From Acidimicrobiia bacterium (GTDB taxonomy: Bacteria; Actinomycetota; Acidimicrobiia; IMCC26256; JAMXLJ01): 62,583 bases of DNA. The position numbers were made by a program, and so were the translations under genes. The notes under the pieces are model-generated. The model saw only the letters and a program-made list of their open reading frames with translations. It had not been told where the DNA came from and did not search any database. Every line of letters starts with the position of its first letter. The first letter of the stretch is position 1. The stretch is from positions 1 to 62,583 of the forward strand of contig JAMXLJ010000120.1 of assembly GCA_024281095.1 (NCBI GenBank). The letters are read 5' to 3'. Positions 1 to 7,923 of this stretch are shown here, in pieces.

Positions 1-446
1 AGACGCCGCGCCCGTCGGCGTGCGCGCTCGACCGGTGGTTCGGCGAGTTGTGCCTGTACCCATTCGGTGTGCGCCGCTTGGAGCCCGACGGGCAAGCGGC
101 GGACGTGCCTTCGGTTGACCGGAGGCAGGTGGCGACGAACGGCGAAGGTGCCGCGGCCGTCATCGCATGCGAGGTCGAACTGCACGAGCCGGGCGAAGCT
201 GCGGACGAGTGGCGAGCTGTTGCCTTCGCGTGCGCCGAGCCCGAGAGCCTGGGACGTGTCGGACACGGCGAGCTCGAACCCGTCGGGCTCGGCATCGAGT
301 CGCGCCGCGACATGGCGCATCAGCAACACGCTCGTCGGGCCGAGCGTGGGCAACCAGAACGTCTCGACGTAGAGCGAACGGGGATCGAATCCGAGCGTGT
401 CGATGACCGGGTCGGGCCACGGAATGATCGCGACGGTGGACGGCAT
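1..446 (-). CDS. conserved hypothetical protein, C-terminus outside the window
   Basis: The frame is open from the ATG at 446 to the window edge (148 codons). It is preceded by a good ribosome site, GGAGG with a 4-nt spacer. The product starts MPSTVAIIPWPDP and has a central helical part followed by the motif FAVRRHLPPVNRRHVRRLP, which looks like the wing and basic tail of a winged-helix fold. That fold guess is inference. I do not recognise a named family. It lies on the minus strand just downstream of the LysM gene with an 18-bp gap, so the two may be cotranscribed. The C-terminal end is missing, so length and full domain content cannot be judged. Confidence 0.6.
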   Translation of the reverse strand, partial: MPSTVAIIPWPDPVIDTLGFDPRSLYVETFWLPTLGPTSVLLMRHVAARLDAEPDGFELAVSDTSQALGLGAREGNSSPLVRSFARLVQFDLACDDGRGTFAVRRHLPPVNRRHVRRLPVGLQAAHTEWVQAQLAEPPVERARRRARR

Positions 447-463
447 AGTTCCTCCGGGTTGGC

Positions 464-1150
464 TCACGGTGTTGCAGACAGCGGGGGAAGCGCCAGGGTC
501 AGACCCGGATGGATCAGGTTCGGGTCGTCACCGATTGCCGCGCGGTTGGCCGCGTAGATCGAGCGCCATGCCGCGTCGATTGTCGGGCTGGTTGCGCCCG
601 GCCCGAGCCGGCGTGCGGCGATGGACCAGAGGCAGTCGCCTCGCTCGACGACGTACTTCACGACGGCGCCGGGTGGCGGTGCGGGCACTGGACTCGGCGC
701 CGGAGCCGGCGTTGGGGCAACGGCACGCGGTGGCTCGGGGTGCGGCACGGCTTCCGGATTCGAGGTCGGTCGTGGCACGGGTGTCGCCGGGGCCGGGGGC
801 CGGCGCGGGGGCGTCGTCGTCGTCGTGGGGCGCGTCGCCGGCGCCGGGGTCGTGCTCGTCGTGGTCGCGGTCTGGCTGAGCCAATCCCGGATCGGTGTCG
901 GCGAGGCACTCGCCGGGCGGCCCGCGGGAATGCTGAGCAGCGCGGTGACCGCGAGCTCGGCGAGGTGCCGAAGTGGCGCGGGCGACCGGCGCTCGAGCGC
1001 CGTGACGACGCGACCCGGCGTCGCTCCGCACCGCCGGGCGACCGAGGTCGCCACATCGAGCACGAACACGGCGCCGGCCACCAGGCCGCCGAGCGTCGCG
1101 AGCTGCAGCAGCGCATCGCGCAGCTCGGCTTCGGACCACATCGACAACAT
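464..1150 (-). CDS. LysM-domain membrane protein with Pro/Thr-rich linker
   Basis: About 228 residues. Two hydrophobic stretches near the N-terminus (around residues 12-40 and 60-80) suggest membrane anchoring. A long Pro/Thr/Ala-rich linker (about 85-165) resembles cell-wall-spanning spacers. The C-terminal LysM domain starts YVVERGDCLWSIA and includes the AANRAAIGDDPNLIHPG part, the usual peptidoglycan-binding fold. I chose the ATG at 1150 because AGAGG lies 11 nt upstream; a TTG at 1159 and an ATG at 1141 are alternatives. It is divergent from the Tad-pilus operon, so it may help place the pilus machine in the wall, but that link is contextual only. Confidence 0.8.
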   Translation of the reverse strand: MLSMWSEAELRDALLQLATLGGLVAGAVFVLDVATSVARRCGATPGRVVTALERRSPAPLRHLAELAVTALLSIPAGRPASASPTPIRDWLSQTATTTSTTPAPATRPTTTTTPPRRPPAPATPVPRPTSNPEAVPHPEPPRAVAPTPAPAPSPVPAPPPGAVVKYVVERGDCLWSIAARRLGPGATSPTIDAAWRSIYAANRAAIGDDPNLIHPGLTLALPPLSATP

Positions 1151-1239
1151 ATGTCTCAAAGCCTCTATCTACGTCGAGATGAGGCGCACAGCATCGCGAC
1201 ACGCGCCGTTGCGAGTCAACAGAAAGTGGTCATCTGCCG

Positions 1240-1269
1240 TTGACCGTGTCGGAAAGCGTTTGCTGTACT
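1240..1269 (+). promoter_or_regulatory. candidate sigma-A-type promoter for the 1306 gene
   Basis: TTGACC (1240-1245) and TGTACT (1264-1269) are spaced by 18 bp, matching the -35/-10 pattern of housekeeping promoters in four to five of six positions each. It lies in the divergent gap between the LysM gene and the small gene that starts at 1306, about 36 bp before that start. Confidence 0.35.
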
Positions 1270-1305
1270 GCTCAAATCGTAAGGAAAGCGACAGATAGAG
1301 CAGAT

Positions 1306-1632
1306 ATGGACGAAGACTTCTGGGAGATCACGGCCGAGCTCCGGGCCGGTGACGACGTCGAGGCGCGCGAACACGCGCGCGCCGTCGTGGCGGCTGCCCA
1401 CCGGCGCGCCACGTTCGCGGACGAGCTCCGCGCGCTTTCACCAGGCGATGTCGTGACGCTCGTCGCGCTGGACGGTGTCCCGATCACTGGGCGGATCCTG
1501 CGCGTCGGGCAGGACGTCGTGCGCGTGGGCGAGGTGCTGGACCCGGTCGGTGCCGCCCGTCGCCGCGTCGCACGCGTCCACGACGTCCGTATCGACGCCG
1601 TCGTCCGGTTGGTCCGGGAGCCGGGCCGATGA
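1306..1632 (+). CDS. small conserved hypothetical protein, possible SH3/Sm-like barrel
   Basis: 108 residues, starting MDEDFWEITAELRAGDD. An N-terminal helix is followed by a beta-rich part containing SPGDVVTLVALDGVPITG and VVRVGEVLDPVG. This alternation of short strands and glycines resembles a small barrel (Sm/SH3-like), which is inference. The upstream in-frame ATG at 1240 overlaps the candidate promoter, so I took the internal ATG at 1306. No function is recognised. It lies before the Tad-pilus genes on the same strand, but the antisense BldC-like gene separates it from cpaB. Confidence 0.6.
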   Translation: MDEDFWEITAELRAGDDVEAREHARAVVAAAHRRATFADELRALSPGDVVTLVALDGVPITGRILRVGQDVVRVGEVLDPVGAARRRVARVHDVRIDAVVRLVREPGR

Positions 1633-1651
1633 GCGCGGGCCCGAACTGCTC

Positions 1652-1906
1652 CTACGCGCCCCGGCGGGCGTGGGCCTCGCGCTCGAGCTCGGCGATGTAC
1701 GCCTCGAGCGCCTCGACGCTGACCCGCCACACGCCGCGCTTGCCGATCTTCACCGCGGGCAGCTGCCCCGACCGCATCAGCGTGTACACCTGCGAAACGG
1801 TCACGTTCAGGACGTCGGCGACCTCCGCGGGCTGGAGGAAGCGCGGGCGTTCGGCCACGAATCCAGCCTCCGGTTGCGTGGCGATGCGTGCAGGTACAGC
1901 CGTCAT
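1652..1906 (-). CDS. BldC/excisionase-type helix-turn-helix DNA-binding protein
   Basis: 84 residues. After about 20 flexible residues it has the MerR/HTH_17-type winged helix LQPAEVADVLNVTVSQVYTL followed by the wing containing KIGKRGVWRVSVEALEAYI. This is the pattern of BldC, a developmental regulator of actinobacteria, and of phage-type excisionases. With no integrase nearby, a BldC-like transcription factor is more likely. It is antisense to its neighbours and sits inside the start of the Tad locus, so it could control pilus genes or simply be embedded there. ATG at 1906 is the only good start. Confidence 0.8.
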   Translation of the reverse strand: MTAVPARIATQPEAGFVAERPRFLQPAEVADVLNVTVSQVYTLMRSGQLPAVKIGKRGVWRVSVEALEAYIAELEREAHARRGA

Positions 1907-1960
1907 CGTACCGGCGGCTGCGAGAAGCCGCGCGGATCGACGCGCGGATTCGAGGCGGCC

Positions 1961-2656
1961 ATGACGGCCGTCATCGGGGCGCTCGGTCGCCGGCGTGCCG
2001 CCGCGCGGCGAGCGCTGCGGCTCGATCACCGCCTCGTGATCGGTGTCGTGCTCGTCGTGGTGTCGATCGCGGGTGGCCTCGCGCTTTTTAGCGCGGCGGA
2101 CCGGACCGTCGCCGTGGTCGCCGCGGGTCGGGACCTTCACGCCGGCCACGTCCTCGCCGCCGGGGACCTGCACGTCGCCAGGGTGCGCGTCGATCCGGGT
2201 GTTCTTCGCAGCCTTGTTCGGGGCGAGGCGAAGCAAGCGATGGTGGGTCGGGTGCTGTTGTCGCCGGTCGCGAAGGACGGCCTGATCGCGGGATCGGCCC
2301 TGGGACGCGAGCGGGCTCGGGAACGCGAGCTGACGGTGCCGATCACGTCCGAGCGCGCGCTCGGCGGCTCGTTGCGTGTCGGAGACCGTGTCGACGTCCT
2401 TGCGACGTTCGCGAAGGGCAGCAAGGACGCCCGCACACTGACGGTCGCGCATCACGCACAAGTGGTCGAGAGCGTGCACAGCAAAGGGATCCTCGGCGAA
2501 CGGTCGGGTGAGGTCAGCGCGCTCACACTCGCCGTCAACGCTGACGAAGCGGTCTACCTGACGTTTGCCTCGCACACGGCGGAGCTCGACGTCGTACGGG
2601 CGCAGCTCGCCGCGGCTCCGCTGCCGAATCGGTTCGACTACTCGGATCTGCCGTGA
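1961..2656 (+). CDS. cpaB: CpaB/RcpC-type Flp pilus assembly protein
   Basis: 231 residues. A basic N-terminus and one membrane segment (about residues 24-46, LVIGVVLVVVSIAGGLALF) precede a SAF domain (AGRDLHAGHVLAAGDLHVARV) and an RcpC-like beta domain with RVGDRVDVLATF. CpaB/RcpC proteins are periplasmic or wall-side Tad components; in diderms they work with the secretin. No secretin is present here, as expected for a monoderm. Start is the ATG at 1961 with GAGG just upstream. The stop overlaps the GTG of the next gene (GTGA), the first of a run of coupled genes. Confidence 0.85.
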   Translation: MTAVIGALGRRRAAARRALRLDHRLVIGVVLVVVSIAGGLALFSAADRTVAVVAAGRDLHAGHVLAAGDLHVARVRVDPGVLRSLVRGEAKQAMVGRVLLSPVAKDGLIAGSALGRERARERELTVPITSERALGGSLRVGDRVDVLATFAKGSKDARTLTVAHHAQVVESVHSKGILGERSGEVSALTLAVNADEAVYLTFASHTAELDVVRAQLAAAPLPNRFDYSDLP

Positions 2657-3876
2657 ACCTTTCGATCCTGACGTGCGGGGGCGGAGCCCCGTGGGAAGCG
2701 GCGCTCGTTCGCGGGCTGCAACGACGCGAGCTCGGAATCTCCGTATCGCGTCGATGCGTGGAGCATGCAGAGCTGCTCGACGTCGCGCTGCGCGATCGAC
2801 CGCGTGCGGTCGTGTTGGCCGCGGAGCTTCCGTGGTTGGAGCGTGACCTCGTCGGCACGTTGCACGACGCGGGTATCGCGGTGATCGCAGTGGAGTCCAC
2901 GCCGGGCCTCCGCTCGTTGGAGCGCATGGGTATCGCGTTCCACGTCGCCGCCACCGCAACCGCAGATGACATCGCGTCGTTGCTGCATCAGCTCTCGCTC
3001 CCGAAGGACGAGGTTGACGAGATCGCCACGCGACCCGACGCGACGGACTCGCCGGACCCTCGAGAGGGCCATACCGCGGGTGAGCTCGTCGCCGTCTGGG
3101 GCGGGCCCGGTGCTCCGGGCCGCACGATGGTCGCGGTGCATCTCGCAATCGAGCTGGCGCGTAGCGGCCGGCGTGTCGTCCTCGTCGACGGTGACGCGTG
3201 GGCGCCCTGCATCGCCCAGTTGCTCGACCTGGACGAGTCGCCGGCGATCACGAATGCGGCGCGCCTCGCGGCCGAAGGCTGGCCGCGAGCGCTCGACACG
3301 TGCCTTCAGCCGGGACCGTCGGGAATCTCGGTCCTCGCAGGCCTGGCGCGCAGCGATCTGTGGCCGGAGGTCAGGGAACGCTCGTGGCTCTCGGTGCTCG
3401 ACGCGTGCCGAGCCGTCGCCGACCTCGTGGTGGTCGATCTCGCCGCTCCGATCGACGAAGACGAAGAGCTGGCGTTCGACCAGGCGCCGTACCGGAGGAA
3501 CACCATCACCCGGGTGGCCCTCGGCCAGGCCGCGTGCGTGATCCACGTCGTGGCCGGTGACCCGATCGGCCTGCGGCGCGGCATCTTCGCTTCCGGCGAG
3601 TTGTTGCGGGAGCTTCCCTCGGTGGCGCGACGCCAGGTCACCGTTGTAAACCGCGCGCCCGGATCGCCCCGACGCCTGCAGGACTGCTCGACGGAATTGG
3701 AGCGCTGGACGGGCTCCGCTCCGGTCGCACTGCTGCCGACGGAGCGCGCGTTCGAGCGCGTCGTCTGGGAGGGCCGGCCCCTACACGAGGTGGCCGGTCG
3801 CTCGGTGTGGCTGCGCGAGCTGCGCGCGATCCGCGCGTTGCCTCTGAGCGACCGGATCATGGCGGTCCGGCCATGA
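2653..3876 (+). CDS. tadZ: TadZ/CpaE-like pilus localisation ATPase with degenerate P-loop
   Basis: 407 residues. The N-terminal third looks like the receiver-like domain of CpaE (ISVSRRCVEHAELLDVAL onward). The C-terminal part is a MinD/ParA-type ATPase. At residues 149-158 the deviant Walker A reads WGGPGAPGRT: the signature lysine is Trp and the P-loop lysine is Arg157, so ATP hydrolysis is doubtful. VVLVDGDAWAP and LVVVDLAAP follow as the switch and Walker B-like parts. TadZ/CpaE proteins place the Tad machine at a cell site. The GTG start overlaps the cpaB stop, and its stop overlaps tadA by 4 nt. Confidence 0.8.
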   Translation: MNLSILTCGGGAPWEAALVRGLQRRELGISVSRRCVEHAELLDVALRDRPRAVVLAAELPWLERDLVGTLHDAGIAVIAVESTPGLRSLERMGIAFHVAATATADDIASLLHQLSLPKDEVDEIATRPDATDSPDPREGHTAGELVAVWGGPGAPGRTMVAVHLAIELARSGRRVVLVDGDAWAPCIAQLLDLDESPAITNAARLAAEGWPRALDTCLQPGPSGISVLAGLARSDLWPEVRERSWLSVLDACRAVADLVVVDLAAPIDEDEELAFDQAPYRRNTITRVALGQAACVIHVVAGDPIGLRRGIFASGELLRELPSVARRQVTVVNRAPGSPRRLQDCSTELERWTGSAPVALLPTERAFERVVWEGRPLHEVAGRSVWLRELRAIRALPLSDRIMAVRP

Positions 3877-5105
3877 CGGCGACGTTCTCGCATTCGACCC
3901 CTGCAGTGGAGATCGTCGAGCGCGAAGTACGTGAGCTCGTGCATCGCCGCGATGTCGGGCTCGACGACGCGACAGAACTCCATCAGTTGCTCGACGAGGT
4001 CGTGGCCGACTACCGCGAACGGTTCCTCAACGGGGGGTTCCCGCCCCTCACCGACGACGATGTGGAGCTCGTCCGTCATCGGATGGCGGGCTTCGGAGTA
4101 TTGACGCCGCTGCTCGAGGATCCCGGCGTGGAGGAGCTTTGGGTCAACGAGCCCGGCCGTGTCTTCGTCGCGCGCGGTGGCGATCACGAGCTCACGAACA
4201 TCGTGATGACTTCGCGCGAGGTCGAAGAGGTCGTCGAACGAATGCTGGCCCACGCCGGACGACGGTTGGACCGCTCGCAGCCGTTCGTCGATGCGCGACT
4301 CCCGGACGGGAGTCGCCTGCACGTCGTCATCCCGCCGATCACGGAGCACTGGACGCTCAACATCCGAAAATTCGTCGGGGTTCGCGCCCACACGCTCGAC
4401 GAACTGGTGTCTCTCGGTTCTTGTTCGCCCAGCGCTGCCCGGTTCCTCGACGCCGCAGTGCGGGCTGGGCTCAACATCGTCGTCGCGGGTGCGGTCGGCG
4501 CGGGGAAGACCACCCTTCTCAACTGCCTTGCCTCGGCGATTCCCGCGCGTGAGCGCGTCGTGACGTGCGAGGAGGTGTTCGAGCTGCAGCCTGCGCTGCC
4601 GGATGTCGTGGCGATGCAGTGCCGGCAACGCAATCTCGAGGGAGAGGGCGGGGTCACGCTGCACGACCTCGTCCGCGAGAGCCTCCGTATGCGACCCGAT
4701 CGGATCCTCGTGGGCGAGGTACGCGGCCCGGAGACACTCGACATGCTGCTCGCGATGAACAGTGGCGCCGGCGCGATGACGTCCGTGCACGCGAACTCCG
4801 CCCGGGAGGCTCTGCGCAAGTTGACCACGCTGCCGCTGCTCGCCGGCGAGAACATCGACCGCAGCTTCGTCGCGCGCACGGTCGTCGCCTGCGTCGACCT
4901 CGTCGTGTTCTGTAGTCGCGCCGGCGGGGTCAGACAGATCGCAGAGATCGTCGCGGTTGCAGACCAGGTCTCCGATGGCGAGGAGCCGAGCGCCGGAGTC
5001 GTATTCACTGGAGGCGGGCGGAATCTGCGGTGGACAGGCGAGAGGCCGCGACGCGCTGATCGGTTCGCCGAGAGGGGCATCGATCTTGCCGAGGCCCTGC
5101 GATGA
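3873..5105 (+). CDS. tadA: TadA/CpaF-family type IVb pilus assembly ATPase
   Basis: 410 residues. This is the secretion ATPase that powers Flp pilus assembly at the inner face of the membrane. Walker A is GAVGAGKT at 206-213 with Lys212. Walker B lies in RPDRILVGEVRGPE, and the His box in AMTSVHANSAREAL. The N-terminal helical domain (EVRELVHRRDVGLDD onward) is typical of CpaF. Start is the ATG at 3873 that overlaps the tadZ stop; the longer frame upstream lies inside tadZ. Stop and next start overlap as ATGA. The usual length and motifs make this the firmest call in the pilus operon. Confidence 0.95.
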   Translation: MTATFSHSTPAVEIVEREVRELVHRRDVGLDDATELHQLLDEVVADYRERFLNGGFPPLTDDDVELVRHRMAGFGVLTPLLEDPGVEELWVNEPGRVFVARGGDHELTNIVMTSREVEEVVERMLAHAGRRLDRSQPFVDARLPDGSRLHVVIPPITEHWTLNIRKFVGVRAHTLDELVSLGSCSPSAARFLDAAVRAGLNIVVAGAVGAGKTTLLNCLASAIPARERVVTCEEVFELQPALPDVVAMQCRQRNLEGEGGVTLHDLVRESLRMRPDRILVGEVRGPETLDMLLAMNSGAGAMTSVHANSAREALRKLTTLPLLAGENIDRSFVARTVVACVDLVVFCSRAGGVRQIAEIVAVADQVSDGEEPSAGVVFTGGGRNLRWTGERPRRADRFAERGIDLAEALR

Positions 5106-5974
5106 CGGTGGTGATCGTCCTGGCCTTCGCCTTCGGCGTGTTCCTGTCGTACGACGCGCTCACGGCGAGTGGAGCGCCGAAGCCGGCTCGGCGCCGGGTC
5201 GTGCACGACGCGATGGCATCGATGCTCGCGGCGGCCGGCATGGGCAACGTGAGCCCGCGACAGCTCGGATGGGCATGCGTGGTCTCCGCCGCGTCAGTGG
5301 GTCTCGTCACGGGTGTCGTCGTCGGTTCACCGATCGTCAGTGCCGTCGCGTTGCTTGCGGGCGCCTACGTTCCCGTGGCCGTCGTCCGTGCTCGACGGCA
5401 AGCGCGCCGGAAGGCATTCCGCCAGTGCTGGCCCGAGACGGTGGAGTTGCTCGCGGGCGCGGTTCGCGCCGGCGACACCTTGCCCGCCGCGATCTCTGTC
5501 GTCGCGACCCGGGGACCGGTTCTCCTGCGGCCGGAGTTCTCGGCGCTCGCCGCCGACCATCGCGTCTCCGGTGACCTGCTCGGCGCGATGGAGCGACTTG
5601 GCGACGCGCTCGGTGACCCCACCGCAGACCGCGTGCTGACCACGCTCGCCATCGCTCATCAGGTCGGTGGCCGCGAGCTCGGGCGTGTGCTGCGGACGTT
5701 GGCGGCGTTCCTTCGTGACGACGCCGCGTCCCGCCGCGAGATCGAGGCCCGTCAATCCTGGACCCGGGTCGCGGCGCGGGTCGCCGCGGCGTCGCCGTGG
5801 GCCGTGCTCCTCCTCGTCGCGACCCGATCCTCGTCTGCGCACGCGTTCGACTCCGTGGCGGGCGCGATCGTCGTCGTGGGCGGCGCGGTCGCGACCGTTC
5901 TCGGCTATCGAATGATGGTCGCGCTCGGGCGCCTGCCGGACGAGCCGCGTCTCGTGCGCGCGAGCGTCCGATGA
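5102..5974 (+). CDS. tadB: TadB inner-membrane pilus assembly protein
   Basis: 290 residues with a type II secretion F (T2SSF) domain. Membrane segments lie near the N-terminus, around residues 58-95 and at the C-terminus (VAGAIVVVGGAVATVLGYR). The conserved cytoplasmic part contains CWPETVELLAGAVRAGDTLP and HQVGGRELGRVLRTLAAFL, the hallmark of GspF/TadB domains. TadB and TadC form the membrane platform on which TadA acts. Start and stop both overlap the neighbouring genes by four bases, so translation is coupled. Confidence 0.9.
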   Translation: MTVVIVLAFAFGVFLSYDALTASGAPKPARRRVVHDAMASMLAAAGMGNVSPRQLGWACVVSAASVGLVTGVVVGSPIVSAVALLAGAYVPVAVVRARRQARRKAFRQCWPETVELLAGAVRAGDTLPAAISVVATRGPVLLRPEFSALAADHRVSGDLLGAMERLGDALGDPTADRVLTTLAIAHQVGGRELGRVLRTLAAFLRDDAASRREIEARQSWTRVAARVAAASPWAVLLLVATRSSSAHAFDSVAGAIVVVGGAVATVLGYRMMVALGRLPDEPRLVRASVR

Positions 5975-6903
5975 CGCCGCTTCAGGCGGTAGCCATCGTC
6001 GCGACCGGATTTTGCGGAGCGACGTGTCTGCTGTCGCTCATCCCGATGTCCCGGCGGCGTCCGCTGTCGCTGCGCCTCCATCCGTACATCGGCGCGCTCG
6101 GGCCTCGCCGGTCCTCCCTGCTCGACGACCGCGGCCGCGACGGCACGCTTGGCGCGTTCGTCGGTCCGATCGTCGAGCAGCTCGGCGGCACGCTCTCACG
6201 TGTTCTCGGTGACCATGCCGACCTCCGGGTGCGCCTCGAGGCCGCCGGTATGGGCTGGACGCCCGCGCGCTTCCGGGCCCGTCAGGTGACGTGCGCTCTC
6301 GGCGGCTTCACCCTTGGAGTCACCGGCACCGTGCTCGTCGCGCAGACCGGTCGTGGTTTCTCGGTTGCCGGCGCGCTCGCCTCGGGCCTCGGCTTCGCGG
6401 CCGGTGGAGTGTGGTGGCCGGACCGGTCGTTGAGCCGAGCGGTCGAACGTCGTCGCGCCCGAATGACAGCCGAGTTCCCGACGTTCGTCGACATGGTGTG
6501 TCTCGCCGTCACGGCCGGCGAGAGCCTGCGCGGCGCGTTGGACCTCGTCACGCGGACCGCGGCCGGTGAGCTTGCGCGAGAAGTTCGTGCTGCACTGCGG
6601 GAAGCGCGCACGGGCGTCGGCTTGGTCGACGCGATGGAACAGCGCGCCCGCGTCCTCGGCCTTCCGTCGCTCGAGCGCCTGGTGGGATCGATCGCCGCAT
6701 CGCAGGAACGTGGCATCCCGCTCGCCGATTCGTTGCGGGCGATGGCATTCGACGTCCGCGAGGCCGAGAAGCGCGCGGTCATCGAGGCGGCGGGGCGAAA
6801 GCAGGTCTCCATGCTGCTGCCCGTTGTGGGCCTGATCCTCCCGGTCGCCATCGCCTTCGCGTTCTTTCCGGGCCTGGTCGCGGTGCGCACGTTGGTCCGT
6901 TGA
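5971..6903 (+). CDS. tadC: TadC inner-membrane pilus assembly protein
   Basis: 310 residues, paralogous to TadB, with a T2SSF domain and N-terminal, central and C-terminal membrane segments. Conserved parts are EFPTFVDMVCLAVTAGESLR and ERGIPLADSLRAMAFDVREAEK, followed by the terminal hydrophobic stretch LLPVVGLILPVAIAFAFFPG. The ATG at 5971 overlaps the tadB stop as ATGA. It pairs with TadB to form the platform. The next gene is separated by a 30-bp gap. Confidence 0.9.
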   Translation: MTPLQAVAIVATGFCGATCLLSLIPMSRRRPLSLRLHPYIGALGPRRSSLLDDRGRDGTLGAFVGPIVEQLGGTLSRVLGDHADLRVRLEAAGMGWTPARFRARQVTCALGGFTLGVTGTVLVAQTGRGFSVAGALASGLGFAAGGVWWPDRSLSRAVERRRARMTAEFPTFVDMVCLAVTAGESLRGALDLVTRTAAGELAREVRAALREARTGVGLVDAMEQRARVLGLPSLERLVGSIAASQERGIPLADSLRAMAFDVREAEKRAVIEAAGRKQVSMLLPVVGLILPVAIAFAFFPGLVAVRTLVR

Positions 6904-6933
6904 GTTGTCGTAGACAGAGAAAGGCACAGAGAC

Positions 6934-7089
6934 ATGGAACACAGAATTGATCGTGACGAGCGCGGCTCGATCCCGGAGTGGGTGATGCTCCTCGTCATGG
7001 GCGTCGGTGTCGTGATGGCCTTGTGGGCGATCGTGCAGCCCGACATCACTCAACTCGTGTCCGATGCGTTCGGCCGTCTGCGTGGGTGA
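6934..7089 (+). CDS. short type IVb pilin-like protein
   Basis: A 51-residue product starting MEHRIDRDERGSIPEWVMLL. A short charged leader ends in Gly, then comes a processing-like site and one hydrophobic helix (VMLLVMGVGVVMALWAIV), then a short polar tail. That is the architecture of Flp-type pilins cut by a TadV prepilin peptidase. The glutamate falls at +4 after the Gly rather than the usual +5, and Trp replaces the usual aromatic Tyr/Phe. AAAGG lies 9 nt before the ATG. It sits where the major pilin is found in many Tad loci. Pilin role is inferred from size, position and architecture. Confidence 0.7.
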   Translation: MEHRIDRDERGSIPEWVMLLVMGVGVVMALWAIVQPDITQLVSDAFGRLRG

Positions 7090-7471
7090 TCGCGCCGGCA
7101 GGCGGGAGACCGGAGCGACGATGGTGGAATTCCTCGCGGTCGCGGTGTTGGCGGTGATGGCGTTGCTCGGCGTCGCGCAGATCGCGATGTGGACCTGGAC
7201 GCGCAACGTCGCCGTCAACGCCGCGCACGAGGGCGCCCGGGTCGCGGCGGAAGCCGGCCGGCCGCTCGACGACGGCATCGTCACCACGCGCTCGTTGCTG
7301 CGCGACGGTCTCGGCGGAAGTGGTGGCGGGTTCGCGGTCGAGGCGATCGAGTCGGGTCGGGAGGTGCAAGTGACCGCGCGCGGCGACGCACCGAGGGTCC
7401 TGCCGTTCATGCCCCGGTTCACGGTCACAGTGCGGGCCGCTGCCTTCGACGAGGACGCGCTGGCGCGGTGA
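7082..7471 (+). CDS. tadE: TadE-like pseudopilin
   Basis: About 129 residues. A basic leader precedes the classic processing site TGATMVEF, with Glu at +5, and a hydrophobic helix (LAVAVLAVMALLGVAQIAMW). The remaining extracytoplasmic domain includes NAAHEGARVAAEAG, typical of TadE. I prefer the GTG at 7082, which overlaps the upstream stop by eight bases; an ATG at 7064 in the same frame is an alternative. TadE proteins are minor pilins matured by the prepilin peptidase. Its stop overlaps the next GTG as GTGA. Confidence 0.85.
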   Translation: MGDRAGRRETGATMVEFLAVAVLAVMALLGVAQIAMWTWTRNVAVNAAHEGARVAAEAGRPLDDGIVTTRSLLRDGLGGSGGGFAVEAIESGREVQVTARGDAPRVLPFMPRFTVTVRAAAFDEDALAR

Positions 7472-7923
7472 ACGGAATGTTCGCGAGATCGGTGAACGAC
7501 TCGGAGCGCGGGTCGTCGATCGTCGAGTTCAGTGTCATCGGGGTGCTCGGGTTCGGCCTGCTCGTTCAGGTCGTGGTGCTGTTCGGTGTGATCCACCGCG
7601 CAACGCTGGCGACGTCGGCGGCGGCGCGCGAGCTCGGACGGGCCGTCGTGCTGGCCGACTCCGGCGAGGAAGCCGCGCGCCTTGGCGGCGTCGCCGTCGC
7701 ACAGGCCGCGCGCAACCACGGGCTCGCGCCCGACGCGCTGCGGCCGACGATCGAGGGCCGCGTCGCCCGCGGCGGCAGGCTGCGGGTCAGGGTCCGTACC
7801 GATGTGCCGGTGGTGCAACTGCCCTTCGTCGGCTCGACCCTGCCGTCGCTGTCGGTGCCGGTGGAAGCCACACACGTGGTGACCGTGGACCGGTACCGGA
7901 GCTTCTCGAGTCCGGCGCAGTGA
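7468..7923 (+). CDS. second TadE/TadF-like pseudopilin
   Basis: 151 residues. The processing-like site is ERGSSIVEFSVIG, again with Glu at +5, followed by a hydrophobic helix (GVLGFGLLVQVVVLFGV). The exported part contains SAAARELGRAVVLAD, like the NAAREGAR segment of TadE proteins. The GTG at 7468 overlaps the previous stop; an ATG at 7477 is also possible. It is probably a second minor pilin of the Tad system, equivalent in position to TadF. Confidence 0.8.
   Translation: MNGMFARSVNDSERGSSIVEFSVIGVLGFGLLVQVVVLFGVIHRATLATSAAARELGRAVVLADSGEEAARLGGVAVAQAARNHGLAPDALRPTIEGRVARGGRLRVRVRTDVPVVQLPFVGSTLPSLSVPVEATHVVTVDRYRSFSSPAQ

Noticed and set aside
6196-7875. A 559-codon minus-strand frame over the tadC-tadE region
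   Set aside because: Its composition is rich in His/Arg/Pro/Gln and it is antisense to clearly recognised pilus genes, so it is a shadow frame.
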